A stretch of DNA of 38,160 nt from Fidelibacterota bacterium (GCA_018692355.1 JABHKE010000049.1:1-38160); one strand, 5' to 3'. Shown: positions 26,322-35,522, counted from the stretch's first letter. Made by a program: numbers and translations. The notes: generated from the sequence alone by a model not told the origin.

Positions 26322-28715
26322 ATGAAAAAATTATTTATTTTTATTTTAAGCTTAGCTCTTGGGATTGCCCAAGGGGTTCCAGCTGATATTACATTAGTCA
26401 GCGTGAATGTAGAGGGGAATGCCGTTACATCTGAGAATACTATTATTTTTACAGCTGGACTTCGTGAGGGACAAACCATTTCACAAGCAGAATTTCCTCG
26501 AGCCATAAAAAGGCTATGGCAATTAGGACTTTTTCAGGATATTCAATTGCGGTATGATGATGAGACAGATGAAGGATTATCTTTGACGATTTTGGTGAAG
26601 GAAAATTTTATTTTGGGCGATTTGTCTTATGATGGGAATAAAAAAATAAAAGACCGCAAATTTGAAGATGAGGTTAGTTTGTCAAAAGGCCAGCGACTCA
26701 GGCCTAACACGCTTCATGAGACTGCAAAAAAGATCAAAGAACTATATGAAGAAAAAGGGTATTTGAATGCGGAAATTAACCCTGTATTAGAAATCCCTGT
26801 CGAAGAATCCACGCTTTTTGATGGTAGAGCAAAAGACCTAGTTCGAAATGTGGTTTTCAACATACAAGAAAATGACAAGATTAAGACTGGAAAAATTATT
26901 TTTGAAGGTAATGAATCTTATTCAGATTTAAGACTACGCTGGACTATGAAGGAGACCAAACAGCAACGTTGGTATATGTTCTGGCGATCCACATTTGATG
27001 ATAAAAAATTTGATGAAGATTTGAATCTTGTTTCCACGTACTATCGGAATAAAGGCTATAGGGATTTTCGAATCGTTAGTGATACTATTCAGTTTAGTGA
27101 AAACAAAAAGATGTTGAATTTGGTTGTAACCGTTGATGAAGGCCCACAATATAAGTATCGACATTTTTCATGGGAAGGAATGACTCTCTTCGATGAAGAA
27201 ATGCTTCAACGATCCTTAGGGCTGGAATCGGGAGATCAATATAGTGATGAAGATTTTAACCTTGCAGTTTTTGATCGTGTCCAGGGTTTATATATGGATC
27301 GTGGTTATATCTATAGTCGAATTGAACCTGAGATTACACCCGTAGGTGAAGATTCCTTAGATATCCATTTTATCCTAACAGAAAATCACAAAGTTTACAT
27401 AAATCATATTGCCATTAAAGGTAATACTCGGACAAGAGAAAATGTAATTCGTCGGCAATTGCGGGTTTTTCCTGGTGATGTATTTAATCGAGGAAGGTTG
27501 ATGCGTAGCCATCGAGAGGTCATGATGTTGAACTTCTTTGCGAATGTTGTACCAGACGTGGTGCCTGTGTCCGAGGACAAAGTAGACTTAGAAATCATAG
27601 TAGAAGAAAAACCAGCTGGACAGGCAAATGCGAATATGGGTTATACCCAATCCTATGGTATGACGGGTGGTGGTGGGTTGGCGCTCCCAAATTTTCGCGG
27701 AAAAGGGCAGAGCCTTAATTTAAGTTTTAATGTTGGTACGAATTATAATATGGGCTACAATCTAAACGCCGATCGCCCTAAATACCAGTCTGCCAGTATT
27801 AGTTTTACTGATCCCATGGTAAACGATACCAAGAATCTTATTGGGGGATCTCTCTTCTATACTTTCCGTGGTCGCTCGTCAATGTATTCAGCTCCCATTG
27901 ATTATACTATGGCTGGAAGCTCAGTAACCTGGGGACGGATTTTTAAATGGCCTGATGATTTTTTCCGTGGGACCTGGTCCTTTCAAATTGTTCGAAAAAT
28001 GTATGAAGGAAGCCAAGCGGATCTTGACCGATATGCCGGTGGAAAAAAGACATCAGACGGGATCAATTTTTCTCAAACAATCCGTCGTGATAGTCGCGAC
28101 CACCCCGAATTCTCAACAATGGGATCGTTGTTCTCTCTTAAATCAACACTCTCAGGTTGGATACTTCGTGGGGATGAAAATTTTCATAAGCACAAATTAA
28201 ATTTGGAATGGTACACACCTACATTCTGGAAATTTGTTTTAATGAATTCCATGAAAATTGGAGTGGTTAAGGAACTACCTGCTGTAAAAGAAGGGACTCT
28301 TTCATTCATACCTTGGAATGATCGATTTATTATGGGGGGGAACGGAATTCCTTATGGTAATCCGCTACGGGGGTATGATGATAATCGCGTAGGCCCACTT
28401 ACCTCGTCAGGAAGCCCTATTGGTGGGAATACGATGGTTAAATTCGGAACAGAATTCAGGGTACCATTCGCAGAAAATCCTGTAGTTTATGGACTGCTTT
28501 TTGCAGAAATGGGTAATGTTTGGTCATCAACTGATTTGATGGAAAGATTAAGCCTTCCTCGAAGTGGCCCATTCGACATGAAGCGTTCTGCTGGTGCAGG
28601 TATTCGCTTTTTTATGCCAATGATTGGTATGCTGGGATTTGATATCGGTTATGGTTTTGACCGTATTCCTGAACCTGGCTGGAAAACAACACTTACATTT
28701 GGACAACAATTTTAA
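26322..28715 (+). CDS. bamA: outer-membrane protein assembly factor BamA
   Basis: Core of the machine that inserts beta-barrels into the outer membrane; 797 residues. Signal peptide MKKLFIFILSLALGIAQG, then about five POTRA repeats (roughly residues 22-430; repeats begin ITLVSVNVEGN, FILGDLSYDGN, VYINHIAIKGN), then the Omp85 barrel. The loop-6 motif appears as NPLRGYDDN and the chain ends in an aromatic strand, TLTFGQQF. It directly follows uppS and precedes skp, a widespread order. A ruler-like 17-bp gap to skp contains its ribosome site. Confidence 0.96.
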   Translation: MKKLFIFILSLALGIAQGVPADITLVSVNVEGNAVTSENTIIFTAGLREGQTISQAEFPRAIKRLWQLGLFQDIQLRYDDETDEGLSLTILVKENFILGDLSYDGNKKIKDRKFEDEVSLSKGQRLRPNTLHETAKKIKELYEEKGYLNAEINPVLEIPVEESTLFDGRAKDLVRNVVFNIQENDKIKTGKIIFEGNESYSDLRLRWTMKETKQQRWYMFWRSTFDDKKFDEDLNLVSTYYRNKGYRDFRIVSDTIQFSENKKMLNLVVTVDEGPQYKYRHFSWEGMTLFDEEMLQRSLGLESGDQYSDEDFNLAVFDRVQGLYMDRGYIYSRIEPEITPVGEDSLDIHFILTENHKVYINHIAIKGNTRTRENVIRRQLRVFPGDVFNRGRLMRSHREVMMLNFFANVVPDVVPVSEDKVDLEIIVEEKPAGQANANMGYTQSYGMTGGGGLALPNFRGKGQSLNLSFNVGTNYNMGYNLNADRPKYQSASISFTDPMVNDTKNLIGGSLFYTFRGRSSMYSAPIDYTMAGSSVTWGRIFKWPDDFFRGTWSFQIVRKMYEGSQADLDRYAGGKKTSDGINFSQTIRRDSRDHPEFSTMGSLFSLKSTLSGWILRGDENFHKHKLNLEWYTPTFWKFVLMNSMKIGVVKELPAVKEGTLSFIPWNDRFIMGGNGIPYGNPLRGYDDNRVGPLTSSGSPIGGNTMVKFGTEFRVPFAENPVVYGLLFAEMGNVWSSTDLMERLSLPRSGPFDMKRSAGAGIRFFMPMIGMLGFDIGYGFDRIPEPGWKTTLTFGQQF

Positions 28716-28732
28716 AAAACAAGGAGGAAACC

Positions 28733-29260
28733 GTGAAAGGATCCTTACGTAACATACTCTTTATTTTAACTTTTATAGGACTGACCTCTGTGGCGTCGGC
28801 CCAATTAAAGATCGGATATATTTTATCGGAAAGAATCCGTACAGAATATGAAGAGTTCAAAGAAGCGGAATCGCAACTTCAACTTGAATACAGGAAAGTC
28901 CAATTTGAATTTGACCAGATGGTGGTGAAAATGGACAGCCTGAAACAGGATTATGAAATAAAGCGTCTTATGGCATTGGATAAAGGTGAAAGTATCCGTC
29001 AGGAACTTGAGCAAATGGAACGTTCTATCCAAAACTACCAAGCTGAAAAGATCGGCCCGCAGGGTGAACTCATGAAGAAACAGGCTCAAATGGAATATGA
29101 GATTCTTGGGAAAGTGAAAAAAGCCGTAGACAAAGTTGCTATTGACGGTGGCTATGATTATATCATTGATGCATCTGTTGGATTGCTGTATTTCAAATCG
29201 AAATATGATATGACGGATGATGTATTGCATGAGCTTCGGAACCTAAGTTCCGATAAGTAA
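28733..29260 (+). CDS. skp: periplasmic chaperone Skp/OmpH
   Basis: Trimeric periplasmic chaperone carrying unfolded outer-membrane proteins to BamA. 175 residues with signal peptide (NILFILTFIGLTSVASA), then KIGYILSERIRTEYEEFKEAE as the beta-core start and a long charged coiled coil (about residues 45-120) forming the tentacle, and a C-terminal YDYIIDAS strand. The start is GTG at 28733 behind a perfect AAGGAGG. Position between bamA and lpxD is the classical arrangement. Confidence 0.93.
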   Translation: MKGSLRNILFILTFIGLTSVASAQLKIGYILSERIRTEYEEFKEAESQLQLEYRKVQFEFDQMVVKMDSLKQDYEIKRLMALDKGESIRQELEQMERSIQNYQAEKIGPQGELMKKQAQMEYEILGKVKKAVDKVAIDGGYDYIIDASVGLLYFKSKYDMTDDVLHELRNLSSDK

Positions 29261-29266
29261 TTTGTC

Positions 29267-30280
29267 TTGAAGCTCACTCTTCGTGAGATCGCTGCCTATG
29301 TGGATGGAAAAGTGATAGGGAAGCCAGATATAAATGTTTCAGGTGTTTCTGAAATACAAAATAGTTTGCCAGGTACTATTACATTTCTGGGGAATCCCAA
29401 GTATAAACAATTTTTAACTGAAACTCAGGCTGAAGCCATTTTTGTCAGTAATGAGGATCATTTAAATGGGAAAAATGGTATTGTTGTATCTAATCCTCAA
29501 TTAGCCATGGCTAGAACGCTCAGACTCTTTTTTCCTGAGAAATTAATTGAACCATCCATACATAAATCAGCAGTGATTGATTCAACCGCTTCTGTTGGTA
29601 AAAATATTTTTATCGATGCAGGTGTTGTGATTAAATCTGGAGCATCTATTGCTGATAATGCAATTATTGGTGCAAATGTTGTGATTGGGAATGGAGCAGT
29701 AATTGGCACACATTCCTCCTTAAAACCAAATGTAACGATTTATCATAATGTAAAAATTGGGAATAATTGCATAATTCATAGTGGGACAGCCATAGGATGT
29801 GATGGTTTCGGATATGTAACGGAAAATAACCTCCATGAAAAAATCCCACAAACGGGGAACGTTATTGTTGGGAATGATGTTGAGATTGGTTCAAATTGTG
29901 CAATTGATCGCGCTACAATTGGCGTCACATCCATTGGAGATATGACAAAGATAGATAACCTTGTTCATATTGCTCACAATGTAAAAGTTGGTAAAGGGTG
30001 CTTGATAACGGCTGGATTTGCTGTAGCTGGTAGTACAGAGATCGGCGATTATTGCACGTTTGCAGGGCAAGTGGGTATCGCACCGCATGTAAAAATTGGC
30101 TCAAATTCTGTTTTCGCCGCAAAATCTGGCGTAACAAAATCATTAGAAGGTGGAAAAGTTTATGCTGGTTTTCCCGCTCGAGAGATTAGAGAGCATAATA
30201 AAAGAGAAGCCCAATTACAGGACATCACTAAGATGAGTCAAAAGCTTGACCAATTGTTGCAAGATAGGAAAAAGGGGTAA
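29267..30280 (+). CDS. lpxD: UDP-3-O-acylglucosamine N-acyltransferase
   Basis: Third step of lipid A synthesis: adds the N-linked hydroxyacyl chain from acyl-ACP. 337 residues. The start is TTG at 29267 (MKLTLREIAAYVDG), 6 bp after skp; no in-frame ATG exists before the hexapeptide region. The N-terminal uridine-binding domain (SLPGTITFLGNPKY) is followed by a left-handed beta-helix of hexapeptide repeats (about 100-300) with catalytic histidine in HIAHNVKVG near 234, and a C-terminal helix. Eight bases separate it from lpxC. Confidence 0.95.
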   Translation: MKLTLREIAAYVDGKVIGKPDINVSGVSEIQNSLPGTITFLGNPKYKQFLTETQAEAIFVSNEDHLNGKNGIVVSNPQLAMARTLRLFFPEKLIEPSIHKSAVIDSTASVGKNIFIDAGVVIKSGASIADNAIIGANVVIGNGAVIGTHSSLKPNVTIYHNVKIGNNCIIHSGTAIGCDGFGYVTENNLHEKIPQTGNVIVGNDVEIGSNCAIDRATIGVTSIGDMTKIDNLVHIAHNVKVGKGCLITAGFAVAGSTEIGDYCTFAGQVGIAPHVKIGSNSVFAAKSGVTKSLEGGKVYAGFPAREIREHNKREAQLQDITKMSQKLDQLLQDRKKG

Positions 30281-30288
30281 ATTTTAGA

Positions 30289-31245
30289 ATGGAAAGAAAA
30301 CAAAGGACAATCAGAACAAGTCAGTCCTGCCAAGGAATTGGACTTCATACTGGTGTTGATTCAAGCATTATATTTCATTCAGCACCAGAAAATTATGGTA
30401 TTAGGTTTGTGCGGTCTGATATTTCATCCACTACGGAGGTAAAAGCAGATATTGATCATGTAGTGGACATCTCCCGGGGGACAACTATTGAAGAAAATGA
30501 TGTTCGCATCCATACGGTAGAACATGCATTAGCTGCGGTGAGTGGTCTCCGAATCGATAATATCCTCATTGAACTCACGGGCAAAGAACCGCCTGTGATG
30601 GATGGTAGTGCTAAAGATTTTGTGGAATGTTTGATTAAAGCCGGGATTAAGATTCAAAAACAAGAAAGAAAGGTGTTAGAAATTACACGGGCGGTCAACT
30701 ATACAAATCCCTATCGTGACATTGATATTCACGTAATTCCCTCAGATAGATTCAGAATTACATTTATGGTAGAATATCCTCTCCCGGCACTAGGAACCCA
30801 GTATGAAGCTATCTATAATATGGAAGAAGATTTTGCCCTTGAAGTAGCACCTGCTCGTACATTTTGTTTTTTAAGTGAAGTCGAAATGTTGAAAGAACAG
30901 GGGCTTATTAAAGGAGGTGCTTTAGACAATGCTGTGGTAATCGTTGATAAGGAAATTGATACTTCAGAGATTGATAGATTAAGGGATTTGTTTGGCATTG
31001 AGCATACCATTATCCAAGGTGCTAATGGTATTTTGAATGGGAAAGTTCTTCGCTTTAAGAACGAGCCTGTTCGCCATAAAACTTTAGATTTAATTGGAGA
31101 TCTTGCCTTGTTAGGTGTCCCTATTAAAGGTCATGTAACCGCAGCTCGTGCCGGTCATGCCAGCAATGTAGAATTTGTAAAAAAACTTAAAAAGAAATAT
31201 GCCAAAGAATTGGCTGAATTATGGACAGAGAAAATAAATGACTGA
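30289..31245 (+). CDS. lpxC: UDP-3-O-acyl-N-acetylglucosamine deacetylase
   Basis: Zinc deacetylase, the committed step of lipid A synthesis. 318 residues. The start RTIRTSQSCQGIGLHTG is typical; zinc and catalytic residues lie in HTVEHALAA (about residues 74-81) and in KTLDLIGDLALLG and GHVTAARAGHASN near the end. MDGSAKDFV is also conserved. Bacteroidetes commonly fuse LpxC to FabZ; here they are separate genes with an 8-bp overlap, the ancestral-looking state or a split. Confidence 0.96.
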   Translation: MERKQRTIRTSQSCQGIGLHTGVDSSIIFHSAPENYGIRFVRSDISSTTEVKADIDHVVDISRGTTIEENDVRIHTVEHALAAVSGLRIDNILIELTGKEPPVMDGSAKDFVECLIKAGIKIQKQERKVLEITRAVNYTNPYRDIDIHVIPSDRFRITFMVEYPLPALGTQYEAIYNMEEDFALEVAPARTFCFLSEVEMLKEQGLIKGGALDNAVVIVDKEIDTSEIDRLRDLFGIEHTIIQGANGILNGKVLRFKNEPVRHKTLDLIGDLALLGVPIKGHVTAARAGHASNVEFVKKLKKKYAKELAELWTEKIND

Positions 31246-31702
31246 TTTTTCACAAAAGACTATTTTTAAAATAAATGACATTATAAAGGTTCTTCCTCAT
31301 CGTTATCCATTTATTCTGATTGATAAATTAGAAATGATAGATCCAGGGAAATCTTTAGTTGCTATTAAAAATGTGACTATAAATGAACCTTATTTCCAAG
31401 GCCATTTTCCTAATCAACCGATAATGCCAGGAGTCCTTTCATTGGAAATCATGGCACAGGCAGGTGCATTTCTTATGTTGAGTCAGGTGGAAAACCCACT
31501 ATCAAAAAATATGCTTTTTTCAACTATTGATAAGGCAAAGTTTAGAAAACCAATTGTTCCGGGTGACCAACTCAAGATTTATATGGATCTTGTAAGAAAA
31601 AAACTCAGTATTTGTAAATTCCATGGCAAGTGTTTTGTGGATGATAAGCTTGTGGCCGAAGCATTCCTTTCTGCAAATATTGTAGATCGCCCAGAGGTAT
31701 AA
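31238..31702 (+). CDS. fabZ: 3-hydroxyacyl-ACP dehydratase FabZ
   Basis: Hot-dog-fold dehydratase of fatty-acid synthesis, 154 residues. VLPHRYPFILIDKLE has the catalytic histidine (HRYPF) and FPNQPIMPGVLSLEIMAQAGA the catalytic glutamate helix. It competes with LpxA for hydroxyacyl-ACP, so its place between lpxC and lpxA ties phospholipid and lipid A supply. It overlaps lpxC by 8 bp, and its last codons carry the AGAGG ribosome site for lpxA. Confidence 0.95.
   Translation: MTDFSQKTIFKINDIIKVLPHRYPFILIDKLEMIDPGKSLVAIKNVTINEPYFQGHFPNQPIMPGVLSLEIMAQAGAFLMLSQVENPLSKNMLFSTIDKAKFRKPIVPGDQLKIYMDLVRKKLSICKFHGKCFVDDKLVAEAFLSANIVDRPEV
31693..31697 (+). promoter_or_regulatory. ribosome binding site deciding the lpxA start
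   Basis: AGAGG inside the last codons of fabZ, six bases before the ATT at 31704. It supports an unusual ATT start for lpxA, since no ATG, GTG or TTG lies in frame between the upstream TAG (31683) and the conserved HPTA segment. Confidence 0.55.
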
Positions 31703-31703
31703 T

Positions 31704-32477
31704 ATTTCCAATTCTATTCACCCAACGGCACTAATCGATCCGTCTGCCGAACTGGGTAGCAATGTTTGTGTTGGACCTTTTTCCGTAATTCAAGCAAATG
31801 TTTTTCTTGGGGATAATACAACAATTGGAAATCATGTAACTGTTGGTGAAAATACATCCATTGGTAAAGACTGCAGAATTTTTCATTCTAGTTCCATTGG
31901 TGAAATTCCTCAAGATCTAAAATTTAGTGGTGAATTAACAACCACAATCATTGGCGAAAGAACGACAATACGCGAATTCGTTACAGTCAATCGTGGCACC
32001 AAAGCCCTCGGTGAAACAAAAATTGGTTCAGATTGCTTGCTCATGGCTTATGTACATGTAGCTCATGATTGTATTTTAGGTAACAATGTGATTATGGCAA
32101 ACATGGCAACACTTGGGGGTCATGTAGAAATTGGAGAATGGGCATCATTGGGGGGCGGTGTTCTGGTTCATCAGTTTTGCAGAATTGGTGCCCATGCATT
32201 TATTGGAGGTGGGTTTCGTGTAGTTCAGGATGTACCTCCGTTTATATTGGCAGCAGGAGAACCGTTATGTTTTGGAGGAACCAATAGAATTGGTTTAAAA
32301 AGACGTGGATTTTCTATGGAGGATAGACAAATCATTAAAAATACTTATAAAATATTTTTTAACTCCAAGTTAAATCGTAATGAAGCGCTCCAAAAAATTG
32401 AGTCAGAGGTTAAACCATCGAATTATAAAGATCAGATTTTTGATTTTATTAGTTCTTCCGAACGGGGTATTATCTAG
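31704..32477 (+). CDS. lpxA: UDP-N-acetylglucosamine acyltransferase, probable ATT start
   Basis: First lipid A step: O-acylation of UDP-GlcNAc from hydroxyacyl-ACP. The track shows only the 3' half from TTG 32037. The frame is open from 31686 and reads ISNSIHPTALIDPSAELGSN, then VGPFSVIQ and SSIGEIPQDLKFSGE, covering the whole LpxA N-terminus without a break. The only plausible start is ATT 31704 after AGAGG, giving 257 residues (E. coli has 262). The catalytic histidine is H121 in HVAHDC; VHQFCRIGAHAFIGG and LKRRGFS follow. Alternatives are an ATT at 31716, a misread base, or initiation elsewhere. Confidence 0.9.
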   Translation: MSNSIHPTALIDPSAELGSNVCVGPFSVIQANVFLGDNTTIGNHVTVGENTSIGKDCRIFHSSSIGEIPQDLKFSGELTTTIIGERTTIREFVTVNRGTKALGETKIGSDCLLMAYVHVAHDCILGNNVIMANMATLGGHVEIGEWASLGGGVLVHQFCRIGAHAFIGGGFRVVQDVPPFILAAGEPLCFGGTNRIGLKRRGFSMEDRQIIKNTYKIFFNSKLNRNEALQKIESEVKPSNYKDQIFDFISSSERGII

Positions 32478-32484
32478 TTTTACT

Positions 32485-33165
32485 GTGAATTTCATTTTCA
32501 TTATTCTGGCTCTTTCGGGAACAATATTTTCTCAATCAGCAGATTTTGGATTCGATTCTATAGATTGCCAAGAATGCGATGCAAAATCGGTTATTAGATC
32601 ATCATCTTTATGGTTGAGTGAATCCCCCGCCATGGATCCCGCGAGTAATAATCGAATCATCATCCAATCTGGAACCTTATCATTAATAAAAAAAGTAAGT
32701 GGAGAATATTGGACATATCCAAACTTTGATTTCGGGATCAAGGTCACAAGAAATCTCGCCATCACGGGTAAACTTTTTGGCTTTTCAACTGCGAAAGAGT
32801 CCCCTCAAATTCTAGGTGCCGGAATTCAATATTATTATGGCGGGGGAGATACATTAAATTGGGTTTCGTCTATTCAAAGGGTCGATCTAAAAGGATTAAG
32901 CTATTTTCGCCTTACGTCTCTTACCTTTGATATTAGAAAATGGATTGAATGGAATTCAATTCAATTTCGAATTGGCGTCGGTTCCAATATTTTTAAAGAA
33001 CGATCTTATAAAGGGTATAGTGAACCATCAAGCATGAAAGGACAGATAAACTATGTTGGTGCGGATGCACTAAAATCCTATTCGTTTTTGAAATATGGCA
33101 TCGGTACCCGAATTCATCCTGGTAGAACACTGGTAACATTTTTCATTCAAAAAGAACTCTTCTAA
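32485..33165 (+). CDS. unknown exported envelope protein between lpxA and dxr
   Basis: I do not recognise this family. The track start at 32380 lies in lpxA and gives a poor N-terminus. GTG at 32485, 8 bases after the lpxA stop, gives MNFIFIILALSGTIFSQSADFG, a clean signal peptide, and 226 residues. The mature part has alternating strands (YWTYPNFDFGIKVTRNLAITG, IQYYYGG, YFRLTSLTFDI, IQFRIGVGSN) and ends TLVTFFIQKELF, a terminal aromatic strand. That suggests a small outer-membrane barrel. Two cysteines (CQEC) occur just after the signal. Its stop overlaps dxr, so it is in the envelope/MEP operon. Confidence 0.6.
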   Translation: MNFIFIILALSGTIFSQSADFGFDSIDCQECDAKSVIRSSSLWLSESPAMDPASNNRIIIQSGTLSLIKKVSGEYWTYPNFDFGIKVTRNLAITGKLFGFSTAKESPQILGAGIQYYYGGGDTLNWVSSIQRVDLKGLSYFRLTSLTFDIRKWIEWNSIQFRIGVGSNIFKERSYKGYSEPSSMKGQINYVGADALKSYSFLKYGIGTRIHPGRTLVTFFIQKELF

Positions 33166-34310
33166 TGTCAAAACGAATTTCCATTTTAGGATCCACCGGC
33201 TCTATTGGTGTGAATGCCTTGAAGGTTAGTTCTCATCTCAAGGATGAGTTAGATATCATTTATTTATCCGCCAATAGGAATGCAGAATCATTGATTCAAC
33301 AGGCAAAAGAATTTCAACCTAAAGCCGTTTGCATTGTGGATGAATCAGTGTTTCCTGATGTGCAAAATGCACTGATGCATTTAGACATTGAAATACTCAC
33401 AGGACGAGAAGGTCTTTTGGAATTAGCAGCAAGAGATGATGTGGATATTCTATTGAACGGCCTTGTAGGTACCCCAGGCATGGAACCGACATTAAAAGCC
33501 ATTGAAGCTGGGATAGATGTAGCCTTATCCAATAAAGAAAGTTTGGTTATGGCTGGCGATATTATTCAGAAAGCCATGGATAAATCCGGTGCGAAATTGT
33601 TTCCCGTGGACAGCGAACATTCCGCCATATGGCAATGTTTGGTTGGGGAAAATATAGATGATGTCCGTTGCCTTATTTTAACTGGAAGCGGTGGGCCGTT
33701 CCGCACTCGAGATATAACAACATTTGAAAATATTATGGTGGATGAGGCGTTAAATCATCCAAACTGGGATATGGGACGGAAGATTACCATCGACAGTGCC
33801 ACCATGATGAACAAAGGGTTTGAAGTTATCGAAGCATTTTGGTTGTTTGGATTTACACCGGATCGAATTAAAATTGTTGTTCATCCCCAATCTATTATTC
33901 ATTCCATGATCGAAATGAAAGATGGTGCCATTAAAGCACAAATGGGCGTACCGGATATGAAAGTTCCTATCCAATATGCACTGACTTATCCACGACATCT
34001 GGAAGCGCCATGGGAACAATTGGATTTATTAAAATGCGGTAATCTGACTTTTGAAGAACCAGACTTTGAGCGGTTTCCCTGTATTAAATTAGCCTTCGAT
34101 TCCTTGGAAAAATTGGGTACTTCCGGTGCTGTCTTAAATTTGGCCAACGATTATTCCGTATATCGTTTCTTAAATGGAGAGGTCAAATTCACGGATATTC
34201 CAAGAATCATAGAATCTTCTATGAAACATCATGATTGGACAGAAGATCCGTCATTGGAACATTTGAAAATATTAGACAGTTGGGTAAAAAACCATGTTGA
34301 ATCATTTTGA
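33165..34310 (+). CDS. dxr: 1-deoxy-D-xylulose 5-phosphate reductoisomerase
   Basis: NADPH-dependent second step of the MEP pathway. 381 residues, full length. The cofactor loop is ILGSTGSIGVNAL; NKESLVMAG, PVDSEHSAIWQCL (metal ligands), LTGSGGPFR, NHPNWDMGRKITIDSATMMNKG and VHPQSIIHSMIE are the conserved blocks. It begins on the stop of the unknown envelope gene and precedes rseP by 42 bp, the common dxr-rseP pairing. Together with ispDFE it makes four MEP genes in this window. Confidence 0.97.
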   Translation: MSKRISILGSTGSIGVNALKVSSHLKDELDIIYLSANRNAESLIQQAKEFQPKAVCIVDESVFPDVQNALMHLDIEILTGREGLLELAARDDVDILLNGLVGTPGMEPTLKAIEAGIDVALSNKESLVMAGDIIQKAMDKSGAKLFPVDSEHSAIWQCLVGENIDDVRCLILTGSGGPFRTRDITTFENIMVDEALNHPNWDMGRKITIDSATMMNKGFEVIEAFWLFGFTPDRIKIVVHPQSIIHSMIEMKDGAIKAQMGVPDMKVPIQYALTYPRHLEAPWEQLDLLKCGNLTFEEPDFERFPCIKLAFDSLEKLGTSGAVLNLANDYSVYRFLNGEVKFTDIPRIIESSMKHHDWTEDPSLEHLKILDSWVKNHVESF

Positions 34311-34352
34311 CTCCATGGAACTTAAAACACATTATTTAGTAGACTTAATCCT

Positions 34353-35522
34353 ATGACAATTATCTGGGCAACCATTCTCATACTAGGTGTTCTTATCACC
34401 ATCCACGAATTCGGACATTTTATCGCTGCTCGGTCCGTTGGAATTCGCGTAGAGCGATTTTCAATCGGAATTCCGCCACGTTTTGTATCTCTCACATCAA
34501 CAAATGATGGTTGGTTATTCCACCTTTTCTTTTATAAAAGATCACATGGACGTTTATCCTGGCAGCCTGTTTTTAAAAAAATGATTTCCAAACCTGGGCG
34601 AATAGGATCTAAAACTGAATATGTGATTGCGCTGTTACCCTTGGGTGGTTATGTGAAAATGGCTGGCATTATTGATGAAAGCATGGATACAGAGATTAAT
34701 TATGAAGATGATGAATTCATGTCAAAACCACTTTGGGCAAAGCTATGGGTTATGAGCGCTGGCGTGATTATGAATACTATTTTAGCATTTGCAATATTTT
34801 CTGCAATAGGGTACACGCAAGGCATGCCGGAAGTTTCAGATGAACCCATTGTAGCCGAATTACAACCGGATATGCCGGCCATGGCGGCAGGTATCCTACC
34901 GGGAGACCAGATAATATCTATTAATGGTAAACCCATTGCAACATGGAATGATCTTACAAAATCTATCCATACTCAGCCTAACACAGATATTTCTCTCACG
35001 ATTTTAAGAGATGATGTTCAAATTAAAATGGATATCACCACATCATTTATGCCTGTCCCAACTGATGCCGGGATGGATACTCTTGGCGCTATCGGAATCA
35101 TACCTGAAGTGTTCTACAGAGATATGACCATAGGTGAAGCATTCAATATTGGATGGCTGCGAACAGAAGGCAGTTTTGGGATGATCATTATGAGTTTAAA
35201 AATGCTTGGAAGTGGCAGTGCGTCTATGTCTGATTTTGGTGGCCCTATTATGATTGCTCAATTAGCCGGTCAAACAGCAGAAGCTGGATGGATTCCGTTT
35301 CTCACATTTATGGCATTGATCAGCGTAAATCTGGCTTTCATTAATATTTTGCCGATTCCCGGATTAGACGGCGGACATATTATGATTCATTTGATTGAAG
35401 GGATTCTTCGACGTCCTTTAACTATGAAAGCTCGAATTACAATTCAACAAATCGGCATGGCATTTTTATTAATGCTCATGGTGACAGTCGTGTTCAACGA
35501 TATCAGCCGATTATTTAATTAG
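34353..35522 (+). CDS. rseP: site-2 membrane metalloprotease RseP
   Basis: Intramembrane zinc protease that in E. coli cleaves anti-sigma factor RseA in the envelope stress response. 389 residues. HEFGH (H18, H22) lies in the first membrane helix and the third ligand in LPIPGLDGGH near residue 340. One PDZ domain is visible (about 165-235, including MAAGILPGDQIISINGKP), where E. coli RseP has two. A loop of about 40 residues follows the first helix. A sigma-E/RseA pair is not in the window, so its substrate is unknown. The 3' end overlaps the convergent DUF3108 gene by 8 bp. Confidence 0.94.
   Translation: MTIIWATILILGVLITIHEFGHFIAARSVGIRVERFSIGIPPRFVSLTSTNDGWLFHLFFYKRSHGRLSWQPVFKKMISKPGRIGSKTEYVIALLPLGGYVKMAGIIDESMDTEINYEDDEFMSKPLWAKLWVMSAGVIMNTILAFAIFSAIGYTQGMPEVSDEPIVAELQPDMPAMAAGILPGDQIISINGKPIATWNDLTKSIHTQPNTDISLTILRDDVQIKMDITTSFMPVPTDAGMDTLGAIGIIPEVFYRDMTIGEAFNIGWLRTEGSFGMIIMSLKMLGSGSASMSDFGGPIMIAQLAGQTAEAGWIPFLTFMALISVNLAFINILPIPGLDGGHIMIHLIEGILRRPLTMKARITIQQIGMAFLLMLMVTVVFNDISRLFN

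Noticed and set aside
28823-29230. 135-residue reverse ORF
   Set aside because: Antisense of the Skp coiled coil, with Phe/Leu-rich content as expected from Glu/Lys codons read backwards.
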